From the NCBI GenBank assembly GCA_027919835.1, contig JANVFP010000054.1:62001-126000 (forward strand): a DNA stretch of 64,000 bases, in the 5' to 3' direction. Source of the DNA: Lentinula raphanica. Taxonomy: Eukaryota > Basidiomycota > Agaricomycetes > Agaricales > Omphalotaceae. Below the pieces are notes generated by a model that did no database searches, was not told where the DNA came from, and saw nothing but the letters and a program-made list of their open reading frames with translations. Shown here in pieces: positions 39,983 through 51,400 of this stretch. Every line of letters begins with the position of its first letter. Positions within the stretch are counted from its first letter, which is position 1. Position numbers and translations under genes: made by a program.

Positions 39983-40072
39983 TCCAATGCGGGGAATCGA
40001 ACCCCGGGCTGCTGTGATCCTTCTCTTTTCGATGATGAAAGACAGCAATGTTAGCCACTACACCACATTGGA
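39983..40072 (-). tRNA. tRNA-Glu (anticodon TTC) with a 19-nt intron
   Basis: On the minus strand, acceptor arms TCCAATG and CATTGGA pair over 7 bp. The D arm is TGGTGTAGTGGCTAAC. The anticodon stem GCTGT/ACAGC encloses CT-TTC-A, and the T arm is CGGGG-TTCGATT-CCCCG. A 19-nt intron (TCATCGAAAAGAGAAGGAT) follows position 37, the usual site. The CCA end is not encoded, as expected in eukaryotes. The gene's 5' end lies 29 bp from the left terminus of the giant transposon. Confidence 0.93.
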
Positions 40073-40101
40073 TGACATTTCAGTAAATCAAAGTCTGTAC
40101 A

Positions 40102-40462
40102 CACTAGGGGCGCAGCATAATTTTACAGGTCGGGAAAGTTGGAATCAAAAAGTTGATTGACGCTCGTAGTATTTACCCAATTTCCTTCCATAAATAGCAC
40201 ATAGTACGCGCTCTATATATAATGTTTCCCATTGATAATAGATGCCGTTTTGCGGCTCGAATCTTTGGCCATTTCTCACCCATTGAAGGTCTTCTTTCGC
40301 CTCAATAATTGATTTTCTTTCGCATTATGCTAAGATATCCTTTTGCGTTGATTATTGATTATCTTTCACCCCAGATCTAGCTAATCTATAGCGCCCGCAT
40401 TTCTTTCGATTTTTCCGTCGCGAAAGTGATTGCCCGGTTTTTTTAGGCGCTGGCCCATATAA
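40102..40462 (+). repeat. Left terminal inverted repeat of the giant element
   Basis: The outer 120 bp differs from the right repeat at about two positions. The inner 240 bp is more diverged but alignable to GGCGC.GGCCC. It contains several copies of a subterminal motif (TTCTTTCGC, GATTTTCTTTCGC, GATTATCTTTCAC), the sort of repeat that CACTA accessory proteins bind. Confidence 0.9.
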
Positions 40463-40693
40463 GGCAGCTCTAGTGCCCGTCACAATCTCGCTCAAGAGTG
40501 CACCAACAGAAGATGCGTTCATGGAGGATATGTTCTTCGTGTTCGTGCTAGAGGTCGCGGTCGAGTTTCAGTGTCCAAACGGTGGGATACCGATTAAGGA
40601 TAAAAAAGCGGTGATGAGTTCTGGATACGGTATGGCCTGTCCACGTTCCATGATCTTGAACAAACTCCAACAACATTTATTTCAACGTTTCTA

Positions 40694-43600
40694 CTAGCTG
40701 GTATACATGCTCAAATCAATCTCCCTCACCTCGAAATCCTGTTCGCCAACATACTTCGCCTGCTTGAGTTCCGACATTTGTTTGAGGTAGTTTTCATCGA
40801 AGAAGGACCGAGGCCATTTTTTGGGCGGCTTCCTGGTAGAGGCTTTGCATCTAGGATCGCCTCGAATTCTACGCTTCTTGACCCTTCCGCTCTGTATGAA
40901 AAGGAACTTCTCGAAGCCCGGTAACATGTCCAACCAGTGAAGCACATTCGCCAAGTATGGATCGCGGAAGGGAATGGTCATGGTGAGTTTCACGGCTTCC
41001 TCTATTATCACGCCTCGCCCATTCGTCACTGTATCAACACCATCCTCATCCTCAGACATCCCACCTGGTTTGAGTTTTCCAACCAGTCGCAGTAGGTATT
41101 GGAAAAGTTGTACCCCTTCATGATCCTCTCTTTCTTGGGATACTTGAATCATGATAGCACAGATCTCGCTGCGAGTACGCCATTTCTGAGTGACAAATGG
41201 GTTTCAGACAGATCACTAAGATACGGAAGTAGCCTACCACATGACGGAAATTGGTTTCTCCGTTCATCTTGATTTTCAGTTCATATTCAGACACCAGCCG
41301 TTCATGTATCTGCTGTGCGCTCTCCATTCGACCTTCGACTGTGCGGGGAATAGACTTGATTGCCGCCAGGAAGATGCGATACAAGCGTTCGCTTAGAAGG
41401 GAAATCCAGTCTATTTTGCGTTTACCGAACCGATTGTCCTTGGCTTCAGATACAATGGCCTGGGCTGTTTTTACTAAATTCATGAGCAATTGTTCATTCC
41501 AAGGCAATGTAGCTAGGCCTTGAGTGGTGGTTTCACGTTTGTCAATCCACGTACAATGGATACCAGGCCCGTGTTGTAAGGGATCGTTTGAGAATTCCTC
41601 CAGTCGTTGGTCCGAAACACTGGGGCGAACGAACGCTTTGAAATTTCTGCGCACTCCGAGGGCTTCTCGAACGAGACGTCTTCCAAGTTTCTTAGAGATG
41701 AGATTGCCAATCAGAAAATATGTGGGTTTAGACCACAATGGACTTACATTGATTTCACGTTTCTGCTGTATAGATTGCCAAGATTTGCGGACGCCTTTTC
41801 GCTTGTAACGAGCGGCAGTATGGCTGACGTTACTCTCCACGAAATCATCTTCTGACTCTGAAGACGACTCCGATGATTCAGAGTCAGAATCACTTGAAAA
41901 TGCAGCATCCCGAGCCTTGCCCTTGCCCTTGCCCTTGCCCTTGCCTCTAGAACGCTATAAAGAGAGATCAGAGTCTACACCGACCCATGCTGGTATATAA
42001 TATACTGACCGGACCTGTCTCGTCCTCGGTATCGGAACCAGAATCTAAAAACATCCTTCGCTTCACCTTGAAAAGCAGTCAGTAAGCAGGCTGAACCTGA
42101 TGCTATGCCTCAATCCTACATAAGGCGAATGAATTCGTGCTGTTCCCCATCCTTTATGTCTGGAATGGGAATGTCTTCCTGCTGAGCTAGTTCCCGCTGT
42201 TTCACCAGCATCCTGCTCGGGTCCAGACGACGTCCCTGCTCCAGAAGCCTGAGTCGTAGATTTCTGTACAGGTTATAAGATCAGATTGAGATTGAAGCGT
42301 CAAAGGAACATAGTCCTAACCAAGGGCCCTCCCAACTTGTACGAAGGGAACCGCTCTTTAGCGTATCGTAGCTCGGCATTTATATCAGCGCGAGATAATG
42401 CTCGATTTTTTCCTCTCATTGTGAAACCGAAAGCATTGCTCGCGGATTGCGCGCGGAGGTCTTCCTACATGACAGTAAGTCCCTTGACCCTGTTTGTACC
42501 GTTGCCCAGAGAAATGCACCTTTAATTGATCGCGTTCTGCTTTCAGGTTGGAGATCTGTGCATGTAAGCTCGCGATCTCTGTTGCCTGGGCGCCCGCTCG
42601 TGTACTTGACTAGGACCGAAATGAAGCAGTTTCTTATAAACCAGGGAAGATGACGCACTTTGAGAGTATCACGTTCGCTCGTCAAACTTGTGATAGATTG
42701 TTGTAATTCTTTGATTTTATTGTCATTCTGCGTGTTCATGGAGAGTTGTTGATCATATTGTTTTCGTAGCTGGTCGAAAGACTGTTGCAATTCCTTGATT
42801 CTCTGATCAGGAGACGACTTGGATCAAATCCAGTGAGGTCGAATGGGTAGTGAATGAACAGAAAAAACTACCTTGTATTGTATTCGTTCTTGTTTCAACT
42901 GCTTTAGTTCGTTGTTGAGAGAAGAGACAAGACTACGCTCGGCATCAAGAGAGGTCTGCATCATATATAGTGTTCAGCAATATGCCTTTGCAATAGTCTG
43001 AACGAACCTGTAGATTATTACGTTCTGTTCTCAGTGTTTCTATCTCAGCTCGGTTCGATCCAGAGGCCTTGAATCATTTTAAGGGCTTCGCTTGATCAAG
43101 AACGCAACACGATAGAGTTACCGTTTCTTTCAAAGCCTTGATTTCAGCTATTCTGGCCGCAAGTTTCTCCTATGGCACGATTAAGCCCGTGATGTAGAGA
43201 TAGTGACACCGGGGGCGAACCTTTATGAGTTTGTAGTCCGCATTCAGCCCATTGAATCGAATCTAATGAGAAACAGTCAGATTGGGAACATACAGGAACC
43301 AAAACACGCACTTTAGCCACTGTTTCCAAGTGCAATTTGCGTATCTGTTCTTTCTGATCCTCAATTGTTTTGCGCTGTATCTGACAATCCCTCGAAAGGG
43401 TTTTGACCCTCTCATTGAGCGTATCGGAGCTCCCAGCTGACGACTAGGACAGCGATAAGACATGTACCGTTAAGAAAGAGAGCTTCTCACCTTGAATGCA
43501 CGTAATTCCTCCAGCTCTTTCCTGTCCGATTCAACTTGTTTCTGGGATGTCTCGAGGTCGGCATATAGCATATCAAGATCAATCAACATTTTACTGACCT

Positions 43601-46600
43601 TTAAAGTTGTAGTGGTCGCCTCAAGCTCACGTTGGGTCTGTCCTTGAGCAGAAGCGGCTGACTGAAACTCTTCGATCTTACTGTTCATCGTGACCATAAG
43701 CGCCTTGGAAAGCATTAGACAACTCCGGTGATAAGAAATGTTGGGATACTAACTTGATTTTCGTCGGTCAAACTTGTCCGCTCCTTCTCCAGATTCTCTT
43801 TGGCTTGTTTCAACGCTAGCACAGTCTGATCGAGATCTGTTTTCTGTTCTCGCAAGGTTTTCACGGTTTCCGTAAGTTTGCTCATTTCAGTTTGTAGCTG
43901 AGCAAGCTGGGACGATGTCTGTGCAAGGTTTGACTTTAAGAAGGATTTATGAGTTGATCTAACGCATAGTGAGAACAGATGAGTACCTCTTTGTCCTTGC
44001 CCTTGGCTTCAGCAAGCTCCACGCTTTCACGGAGTTTCTGACACTGAGTTTCCAATTCAGCGATCCGAGATGCACGCTGCGCAAACTCCTATGAATCATA
44101 GTTTGAGAACCAGAGAGTGAGTGAGCATGAGAACGCAAGACGAACCGCACTCTGAAGCCTGAGTGATTGTAGTTCGGCAGAGGTTGTCTTCTCAGCCTCA
44201 ATTTGTAACTTGTCAATGGTCAGAGATCCGTGGAGAGGCCGAAGCGATTGAGAGAATACCTCGTTTGCATTCTCAAGATCCCTATTGGATTGTTCTAACC
44301 TCGCTAGTTCTTTCTCGAGGATAAGTACTTTGTCTTGCAAATCGGTTCCTTGAGTACCATCCCGCTCAAGACTCTGAAAGGGTGTTGTTAGAGCAACACA
44401 ACAATTTCAAAATGATTGAACACATACCTCCTTCTCGTTCTCAAGATCCCTATTGCTTCGTTCCAAATCAGCTATAGTTTTCTCCAAGGACACAATCTTC
44501 TCTTTCACAACCTGTAGTTCACTAGTCATGGATGACTTAAACAAGGAAGCATGGGTGATCAGCGGAATCAAGATCAAAACACTCGCATACCTGCTTAGTC
44601 TGTGCTGAGTTTCTGGCGCGCTCCAGATCTACATGAAGCTCTTGCGCTTTTGTCTTTGCTTGTTTCAGATCTTCGCAAACCCTGGTCAACTCGTCTTCCT
44701 TAGTCTTTTGAACTCGGTCAGCTTCTTCCAGCTTCTTTTTGAACCCGGTCTTGGCTTCTTCCAGTTTGGCAATGGTGCTTTCGGACACTGTCTTGGCATT
44801 TTCTAACATGACTTTGTTTTGCTCAAGTATTTTGATCTTGTTCTCGGAGGATTTCAGATCGTTGCGAACCCTGGTCAACTCGTTCTCGGTATCGACGCGC
44901 GACTAACAAAGACGGTCAACAATGCCATATGCTGATACCATGATACTTACATCATCCTTGGTCTTATAAATACGATTGGCTTCTTCTAGTTTGGCAATAG
45001 TGTTCTCGGATACTGCTTTGGTGTCTTTTGTAATGGCTACTTCAGCTTCGAGCGCTTTTATCTTGTGCGCCGCGCATTTCAAGTCCTCACGAGCCCTGGT
45101 CAACTCGTTCTCGGTATCGACGCGCGACTAACAGAGATGGTCAACGAGGCTGTATGAACAAGGCCGTATGCCGATACCATGATACTCACATCATCCTTGG
45201 TCTTGTAAGTACGGTTGGCTTCTTCTAGTTTGGCAATAGTGTTCTCAAACACTGCTTTGGCGTCTTTTGAATTGGCTACTTCAACTTCAAGTGTTTTGAT
45301 CTTGTCCTCCGCGCCTTTCAGCTCTTCACGAGTCCTGGTCAACTCGTTCTCAGATTCAGCGTGAGACTAACAAAAAAGGTCAAACGGTGCCGAGCTATGT
45401 CAAAACCGTGAATCTCACTTCTATGTTTCCTTCAAGTACTTTGATCTTGTTCTCCGCGCATTTCAGATTCTCACGAACCTTCGTCAATTCGTTTTCGGTT
45501 TTGGCATGCAGCTAACAACGACGGTCAACCGGTGCTGAAACGGTGCCGAGCTATGTCAAAACCGTGAATCTCACTTCTATGTTTCCTTCAAGTACTTTGA
45601 TCTTGTTCTCCGCGCATTTCAGATTCTCACGAACCTTCGTCAATTCGTTTTCGGTTTTGGCATGCAGCTAACAACGACGGTCAACCGGTGCTGAGTTATG
45701 TTGAAACCTGAAGCCATGATACTCACGTCATCCTTGGTCTTGTAAACACGGTTAGCTTCCTCCAGTTCTTCAACGGTTTTTGTCATCGCAGATATACTGG
45801 ACTGAAGAAGGTCTTCAAATTGAGACTGACGAGAAGAACCGATCGCCGCGTACCTGATCTTTATCAGCGTTTGTCTTCAAACGTCTGATCGTGCCGCGAA
45901 GATCCATCTTCTCCTGGTGGTCTTCATCAAGCTGCTCCTGGATCAGAAGTCAGAGGCAGTTCAAGAAGATGCTGTATTTACCTCTGAATTCATTATATTC
46001 ATCTCGAGATCTCTTTTGTCCTGCTCTAACTTGCCGATGGTGCCCTCAAGCTCTTGAATCTTCGTTAGATAATCCACCTCAGTGGTAGATTCGGCACTTT
46101 CTGCGTGCTGAATTGAGGTTTCATGTCAACTATTAGTAGCTAGATAAAATTGTGAGCTCACGACGTTGACGGCTTTCGCTGTCTCCATCTCTCTTTCCAA
46201 CTGAGCGATCCTTTCTTTTGATTTCGAGTTCAATTTTGACAAGCTCTCGATGGTTTTGCCTTTTTCGAAGATATTCTCCTAGAGAGCATGGTTGAATGAA
46301 GAATTCCCGTGGGCGTGATGACAAGAAATACCCTCATTTCTGTCTTATCCGACTCGAGCTGTGATATCTGTCTCTGGAGTTCTTCGCTTTGATTCCGGAC
46401 GACCGCTAGAGAGGTTTGCTGAGGAAAATGTGATTACAACATACGGAGATATTAATTCAGCGACACGCCTACATGCTGAGCTATCTGGAATCTAAGCTTC
46501 TCAATTTCCTTCGAGGAAGCATCGGAAACCTCGACGAGGCGTACTTTCTGGAGCTAGGTTCAGTAACAATCCCTTGATATTCATCAAAATAGGACATTCA

Positions 46601-46826
46601 CCTTCGCTGCGGTGTCTTTACCCTTGCTCGATTCCGTAGGATCCTCAGGAGCATTGGTTTCCAACGATCTTTTCTTCTTCCCCTGGGGACCAGAAATCTG
46701 GGGATCTGGTTCAGCACTGTTGCTCATGTCCATCATCACATCGTCCGCAACGCCACTTCCGGTGGTAGAGGTCTGAGTGCTGAGAGGCATATCATTGCTA
46801 TAAGACTCAGTGGCAATGTCGCTCAT
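40694..46826 (-). CDS. Long coiled-coil protein with tandem-duplicated exons and a GMSDE-type C-terminal domain
   Basis: About 25 short exons read leftwards from ATG 46,826 (MSDIATESYSNDMPL) to TAG at 40,694. A disordered N-terminus leads into a coiled coil of hundreds of residues (LQKVRLVEVSDASSKEIEKL, SEELQRQISQLESDKTE, and so on). Neighbouring exons at 44,900-45,365 encode near-identical heptad units (AKLEEANR.YKTKDD), and a 156-bp exon-plus-intron unit is exactly doubled at 45,385-45,694. A link follows with KGKGKGKGKA and Ser/Asp runs. The final 350 residues (DWISLLSERLYRIFLAAIK, then GGMSEDEDG and IPFRDPYLANVLHWLDMLP) form the same domain as the gene at 61.6 kb. I do not know this domain's function. 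One gene is assumed, but it could be two. Confidence 0.6.
45385..45694 (-). repeat. Exact tandem duplication of an exon-intron unit (156 bp x 2)
   Basis: The unit starting CGGTGCCGAGCTATGTC at 45,385 is repeated at 45,541 with no difference that I can see up to about 45,694. Each copy has one coiled-coil exon plus its flanking intron, so the extra exon can be spliced in without breaking the frame if both junction phases agree. Confidence 0.9.
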
Positions 46827-47191
46827 ATCGGGAAGTTTGCTCCCAACACCCAACAAAGACGTTCTTCAGTAGTGAGGTCCACGCAGTACGTCGAGTGAGA
46901 TGCAAGGCCGTAATCGTCCCAGGAAGTGGCTACAGTACAATCGAGGATGTTCTTAAGAACAAGCTAAGCGCTTAGGGTCTAACAGACTACAGTCAAGACG
47001 GGATTTCTCAATCACATGGGTGGCGCGTGTCGCAAGCTGTCGGACCGATCAGGACCGACCCATCCGTTTGCTTTGTTTACACTCACTATATATGATCTTC
47101 AAGTCCATCACGTTCAAATATCCCCTTCTCTTTTCTTCAACTTTCACTCTCATCGATCTCCTCGATATCGTATCCATCTCATATCGGTACC
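46827..47191. promoter_or_regulatory. Divergent promoter of the coiled-coil and RING genes
   Basis: A 365-bp interval between opposite starts inside the giant element. CTATATATGATC at about 47,087, 105 bp before the RING gene start, is a possible TATA box. Confidence 0.4.
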
Positions 47192-48294
47192 ATGGGTTCC
47201 CGTAAAAACACTTCGCCGAAAAAACCTTCCCCCTCTACATCTCCTACTAGATTTTCCCGTCGTCGTCGAGTGGCAACAGAGCCTCATGCCATGAGTCTTC
47301 GTCAAAGAATTAGACCTATCTCTCCCATCCCTCATGATCAGAACACCTCGAGTGGAACGACGAACACAATTCACAGCAAGACCCCCGCTCCCATGATCTA
47401 CCAGGATGCGAGTTTGGCTGGAGCGAGCTTCATGTCTGGACCTTTGACTCCCCAGCCTCCCACTCCCACTCCCATGATCGACCAGGATCAGATTACTATC
47501 TTCCAATTAGAAGTTCAACGTGTCGAAGCACGCAGCAGGGCCACGACTCCCGTCTTTTTCCAGGATGTGGATGTGACTGGAGGGACCGCCATGGCTCCCG
47601 AGCCTCCCATTCCAATGTCCGACCAGGATGCGGTAACCGGTCTTCAACTCGAAGTTGAACGATTCGAAGCTCGCTCAGACGCCGTGTCTACACCTTTGAC
47701 GCCCGAGCCTCCCGTTCCAATGACCGACCAGGATGCGGTAATTGGTTTTCAACTTGAAGTTGAACGATTCAAGGCTCGTTCAGATGCCGTCATCGCTGAG
47801 CAGGAAAGAGCATTAGAGCTCATCAAGGAGAAAGAAGCCGTGCTACAAGAACAGTACAAGGTAAGTCTTTGTGCCCACTGAGGCGTTCAATGCTCACGCG
47901 TCAAGTTATAGTCCGTGCAAAAGAAACATGAGGAAGATCTGGCAGCGCGTAAGAAGATTCATGAATGTCCTCTTTGCTCGGATCTCGCCTGGGATAGTCA
48001 TGTGTGAGCACTGTTTTGCACTTTGAATTAAGAATCCATCTCATCGCCGTTTTCAGTCTTGCATGTGGCCATTCTTTCTGTGTACGATGTCTCAACCGAC
48101 ACAGGTCCGAGCATGTACGAATGCGTCAGGAGTACCCTCAAACTTCAGATGTCCTCATTCGTTGTCCAACTTGTGGTTCCAGTATCCTCACCAAGCCTAT
48201 GCGCTCTGTTGTGTTACAGAATGGAGTAAACAATTTAGCAGCTGAATTGTTGGTGATGATTCCACCGACTGAACCTCTTCAATGGTCTTACTAG
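47192..48294 (+). CDS. RING-finger protein 1 of the element (332 aa)
   Basis: Model: join(47192..47860,47912..48003,48057..48294), 333 codons. A basic Ser/Pro start (GSRKNTSPKKPSPSTSPTRF) is followed by three imperfect copies of a unit (P.PM.DQDAV.GFQLEVERFEARS). A short coiled coil (EQERALELIKEKEAVLQEQY) leads to a C-terminal C3HC4 RING: CPLCSDLAWDSHVLACGHSFC, then CL and CPTC. RING domains of this kind are usually E3 ubiquitin ligases. Its paralogue at 53.5 kb has the same three-exon plan with a middle exon of exactly 92 bp. The role within the transposon is unknown. Confidence 0.82.
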
Positions 48295-48498
48295 TAGTGC
48301 TGGCTGTACATGTAAACCTCCAAGTACATCATCGTTGAACTTGTTTGTACATTTCAATTTCATAATATTAATGTTTTCATTCGATCGTCGACGATCGATT
48401 CGAAGAGACTGGCTTACATTGAAATACCGAAAGCTGTTATACATAGACGCGGTCCTATCCTCGCTGCTTGGGCCACTATATTATAATCCACCCGCGCG

Positions 48499-51400
48499 CT
48501 ATTCAATGATAGTCTGACAAGAAAACCAGCCATCAAGTTGTATATGGTGCATTGGTGTGCATATGGAACTTACTCACTTTTAGGTTCAAGCAAACCGTAA
48601 TACCGAAAGGCTCTAATTCCCATCTTGCCGTGTGAGCTACCACCCAACCGTAATCGACGACTTCCAGATCGCCAGAGAATGCTGAAGCAACCATCTTTGC
48701 CTCGAATCCGCGGTCCCAGAATAATTTGAATGGATCAGGCTTGTCGCCAATATTGATGATATGGGGTCCACTACGGCGTACAGTGAATCTGGTTTCATCA
48801 TCTTGTTTGAAGATATGCTGAATTTGACCAGCCTCCCATTCAGTCTGCGCATCGCCGTTAGGATGAAAGCAGATGTATGAGTTTCCTGCACCTGTTGCCT
48901 CCGGGGTACTATAGTAGTTTCCGTGCGGCGTCAAGACCTTGGTGTAGCACTGAACATTCTTTGAATAATCGAAACCCAGAAAACGAATCAATCCACGAGG
49001 AGTGGAGGTTTTGAAATGAGAGTTTTCGTCGCTCTTCATGGATGTAGAATCTGAAATGATTGCCTCTACGGCCTCCTGATTGAGTTCATCAGAAGACGAT
49101 GACAATGGCTGCATGCTTTCAGTGCTGGGTCATGAGCGAGCGAGACCATATGCTTTCTCAATCAGCTGAAAGCAATATTTGAGCAACGGCGGACAATCAT
49201 CTTGTAAGGTTAAACGTCGAAAACTGGCTCCTTTACAGAACGAGTGAAGCAAGGTGCTCTCGAATTCACCTGACATATCGTTAGATGTAGATCAATACGA
49301 TGTGCTAGAGCGAACATACCGTGTTTATGATTGACTGGGATTCCCCTGAGCCGTAATATGAGTCGTTCGCCTGGAAAACACCAGAAATTTCGGACAGTAC
49401 TGAATAGGTCCATTGAGTCGTAGATATGGAACGCGAGGTGATGGCTTGGTTGAATGAAACCGGGAAAATTTACTTTCAATCCATCTATATGATGACGGAG
49501 ATATTCACGGAAATCCGTTCGATCCTGTTTGGATAGTTTATGCTTGGCCATCTTGATTGCAGCGCATGTGAGATATAGCGTAGTTTCAAGAACCGAACGC
49601 ATATCATTCGCATCGGTCGCGGCGTTGGGTGAATCCTCTTGCCAAAGACTCAATAGGGCAAGCGGGAGAAAGATGGAGAATAGGTTACGCCAGTTATCCG
49701 CCTTGGGTGTGCCCCCTTTAGGCAATCCGATGAATTTGGATGGTTTTTCGACATAACTTGGAGTGACAATCTCAGAGATGGCCTGCTGTACGCGTTTGAG
49801 GACGACGGGAGAATCAACTGGTGTCCAAAAAATGGCTTCGGTAGGTTGAGTCATTCTCTGCCAGTTGTTTAGATTATCATGAACAGCAGTGTTCCAATAA
49901 AGAGAGTACTCACCCAGTCCACCAATAAAGAGATCAGATCCGACTTCTGAGCAACCTTGGTCGAGATATCCCTCGGGATACGATTAAGATCAGCACAAAC
50001 ATAAAGCAGGGCATCTCGGGTTTTGGTCTTCAGGCGCTTTGCTAATCTCTCCTTTCCTACGTCATCAGTTTCGACCGGTTCCCAGAGATACTGGTGGATA
50101 TGTCCTATATGGACCGCAGTGGTGTACTTCATTGATGTCGCCAAGTCTTGCATAAAGGCTTGCCTCTCTGTGCTGCTGAGGGCATGGCATGGCAATCCAG
50201 CAAAATATGTGATAGGGTCCGTTGACCCGGAAGTTTTTGCAGGTGGACAATGAGTCGATGTAAAGGAAGGCCAGACAAACGGACTTTCTTCCTGAATGCC
50301 GGTTAATCACTGTGTCATAACCGTCTCAGTGGTGCATCATGGATATCAAACTCAACATACCCAGTTCAGAAGAGCATCTACCATATCATCTTTCGTGACG
50401 TCTCGCTTCCTGATCATTTGCAACCTCTGGAGCTTCTCGGAGGAATGAGGGGGAAAAACAACAAGATCATCACAGACGTATAGGAGGACACTCCAGATGA
50501 TCGTTTTGAGCTTATTGCAGAAGCGATCTTGAGCAGATCCCGTAGCAGGCCGCCGATCCGAAAGCAAGTTGTGCACATCAGCAATTTGACCCAAGTGGCG
50601 AGGATTAGTGACAATCTCTTCCTTCAATCTCGACATCCTTTGCTGTCTTAGAGCTTGCAAATCTTCTGGAAGGTGGTCCCACTCCAGTATAGCCGTAGTG
50701 TGTTCAACATCGGTATCTGGTTCCCCAACAGAATCGGATCCTATAAGCTGAAGGGGCGGAGGCGGAGTAAACTGGTGATGATGAGCGAATGAGGAAGATG
50801 GAGTCGTGGCTTTGCTTTTAGGATCATCCTTGCTCTCTGGATTGTTGAGACGAAGTCCGTCTCGGAAGTAGTTCTTTTCCAGAAGCAGATACATTGTATG
50901 CATGGGGTCAACGGTCAAGTGTAACGATGGTCAATAGTATGGGAGCCGCCAAAAGTCTGAGTAACGCGTGCCGTATAATTCTTCTGGAACTATTCTGTCA
51001 TCCATGCAATGTGCATTTCGCCACATCTCTGCACCTTTCTTGAGGTATTCGTCATCAACTGACTGCCAATCCTCGAAATTGGTAGCATTGAGATAGGCCC
51101 GGTGCCAAGTTTTACATCCAAAACAAAAACAATGAGATCCAACGTCCAGCAGGCCGGTATACGGTCGGATAGCTTTGAAATCCATGGAAAGGATTGCCAA
51201 TACGACTCTATGTATGCACTGGTAAGGCGATTCTTCGCCGTCCACATGCGCACATTGAAGTCCTCGTTCATAAGCTATCAGAAGCTCGTCTACAAGGGGT
51301 CGAATAAAATGACAATGCTCTGCTTCTTTAGAATCTGGTTCGGAAGGACCCTGGATGATGCCCGCAAGATAGACGTACGCTGAGTCCTCCCGCATTTCTG

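Noticed and set aside
40473..40697. 75-codon plus-strand frame just inside the left inverted repeat
   Set aside because: It starts at a non-ATG codon, ends at the 3' end of the coiled-coil gene, and has no domain or splice support.
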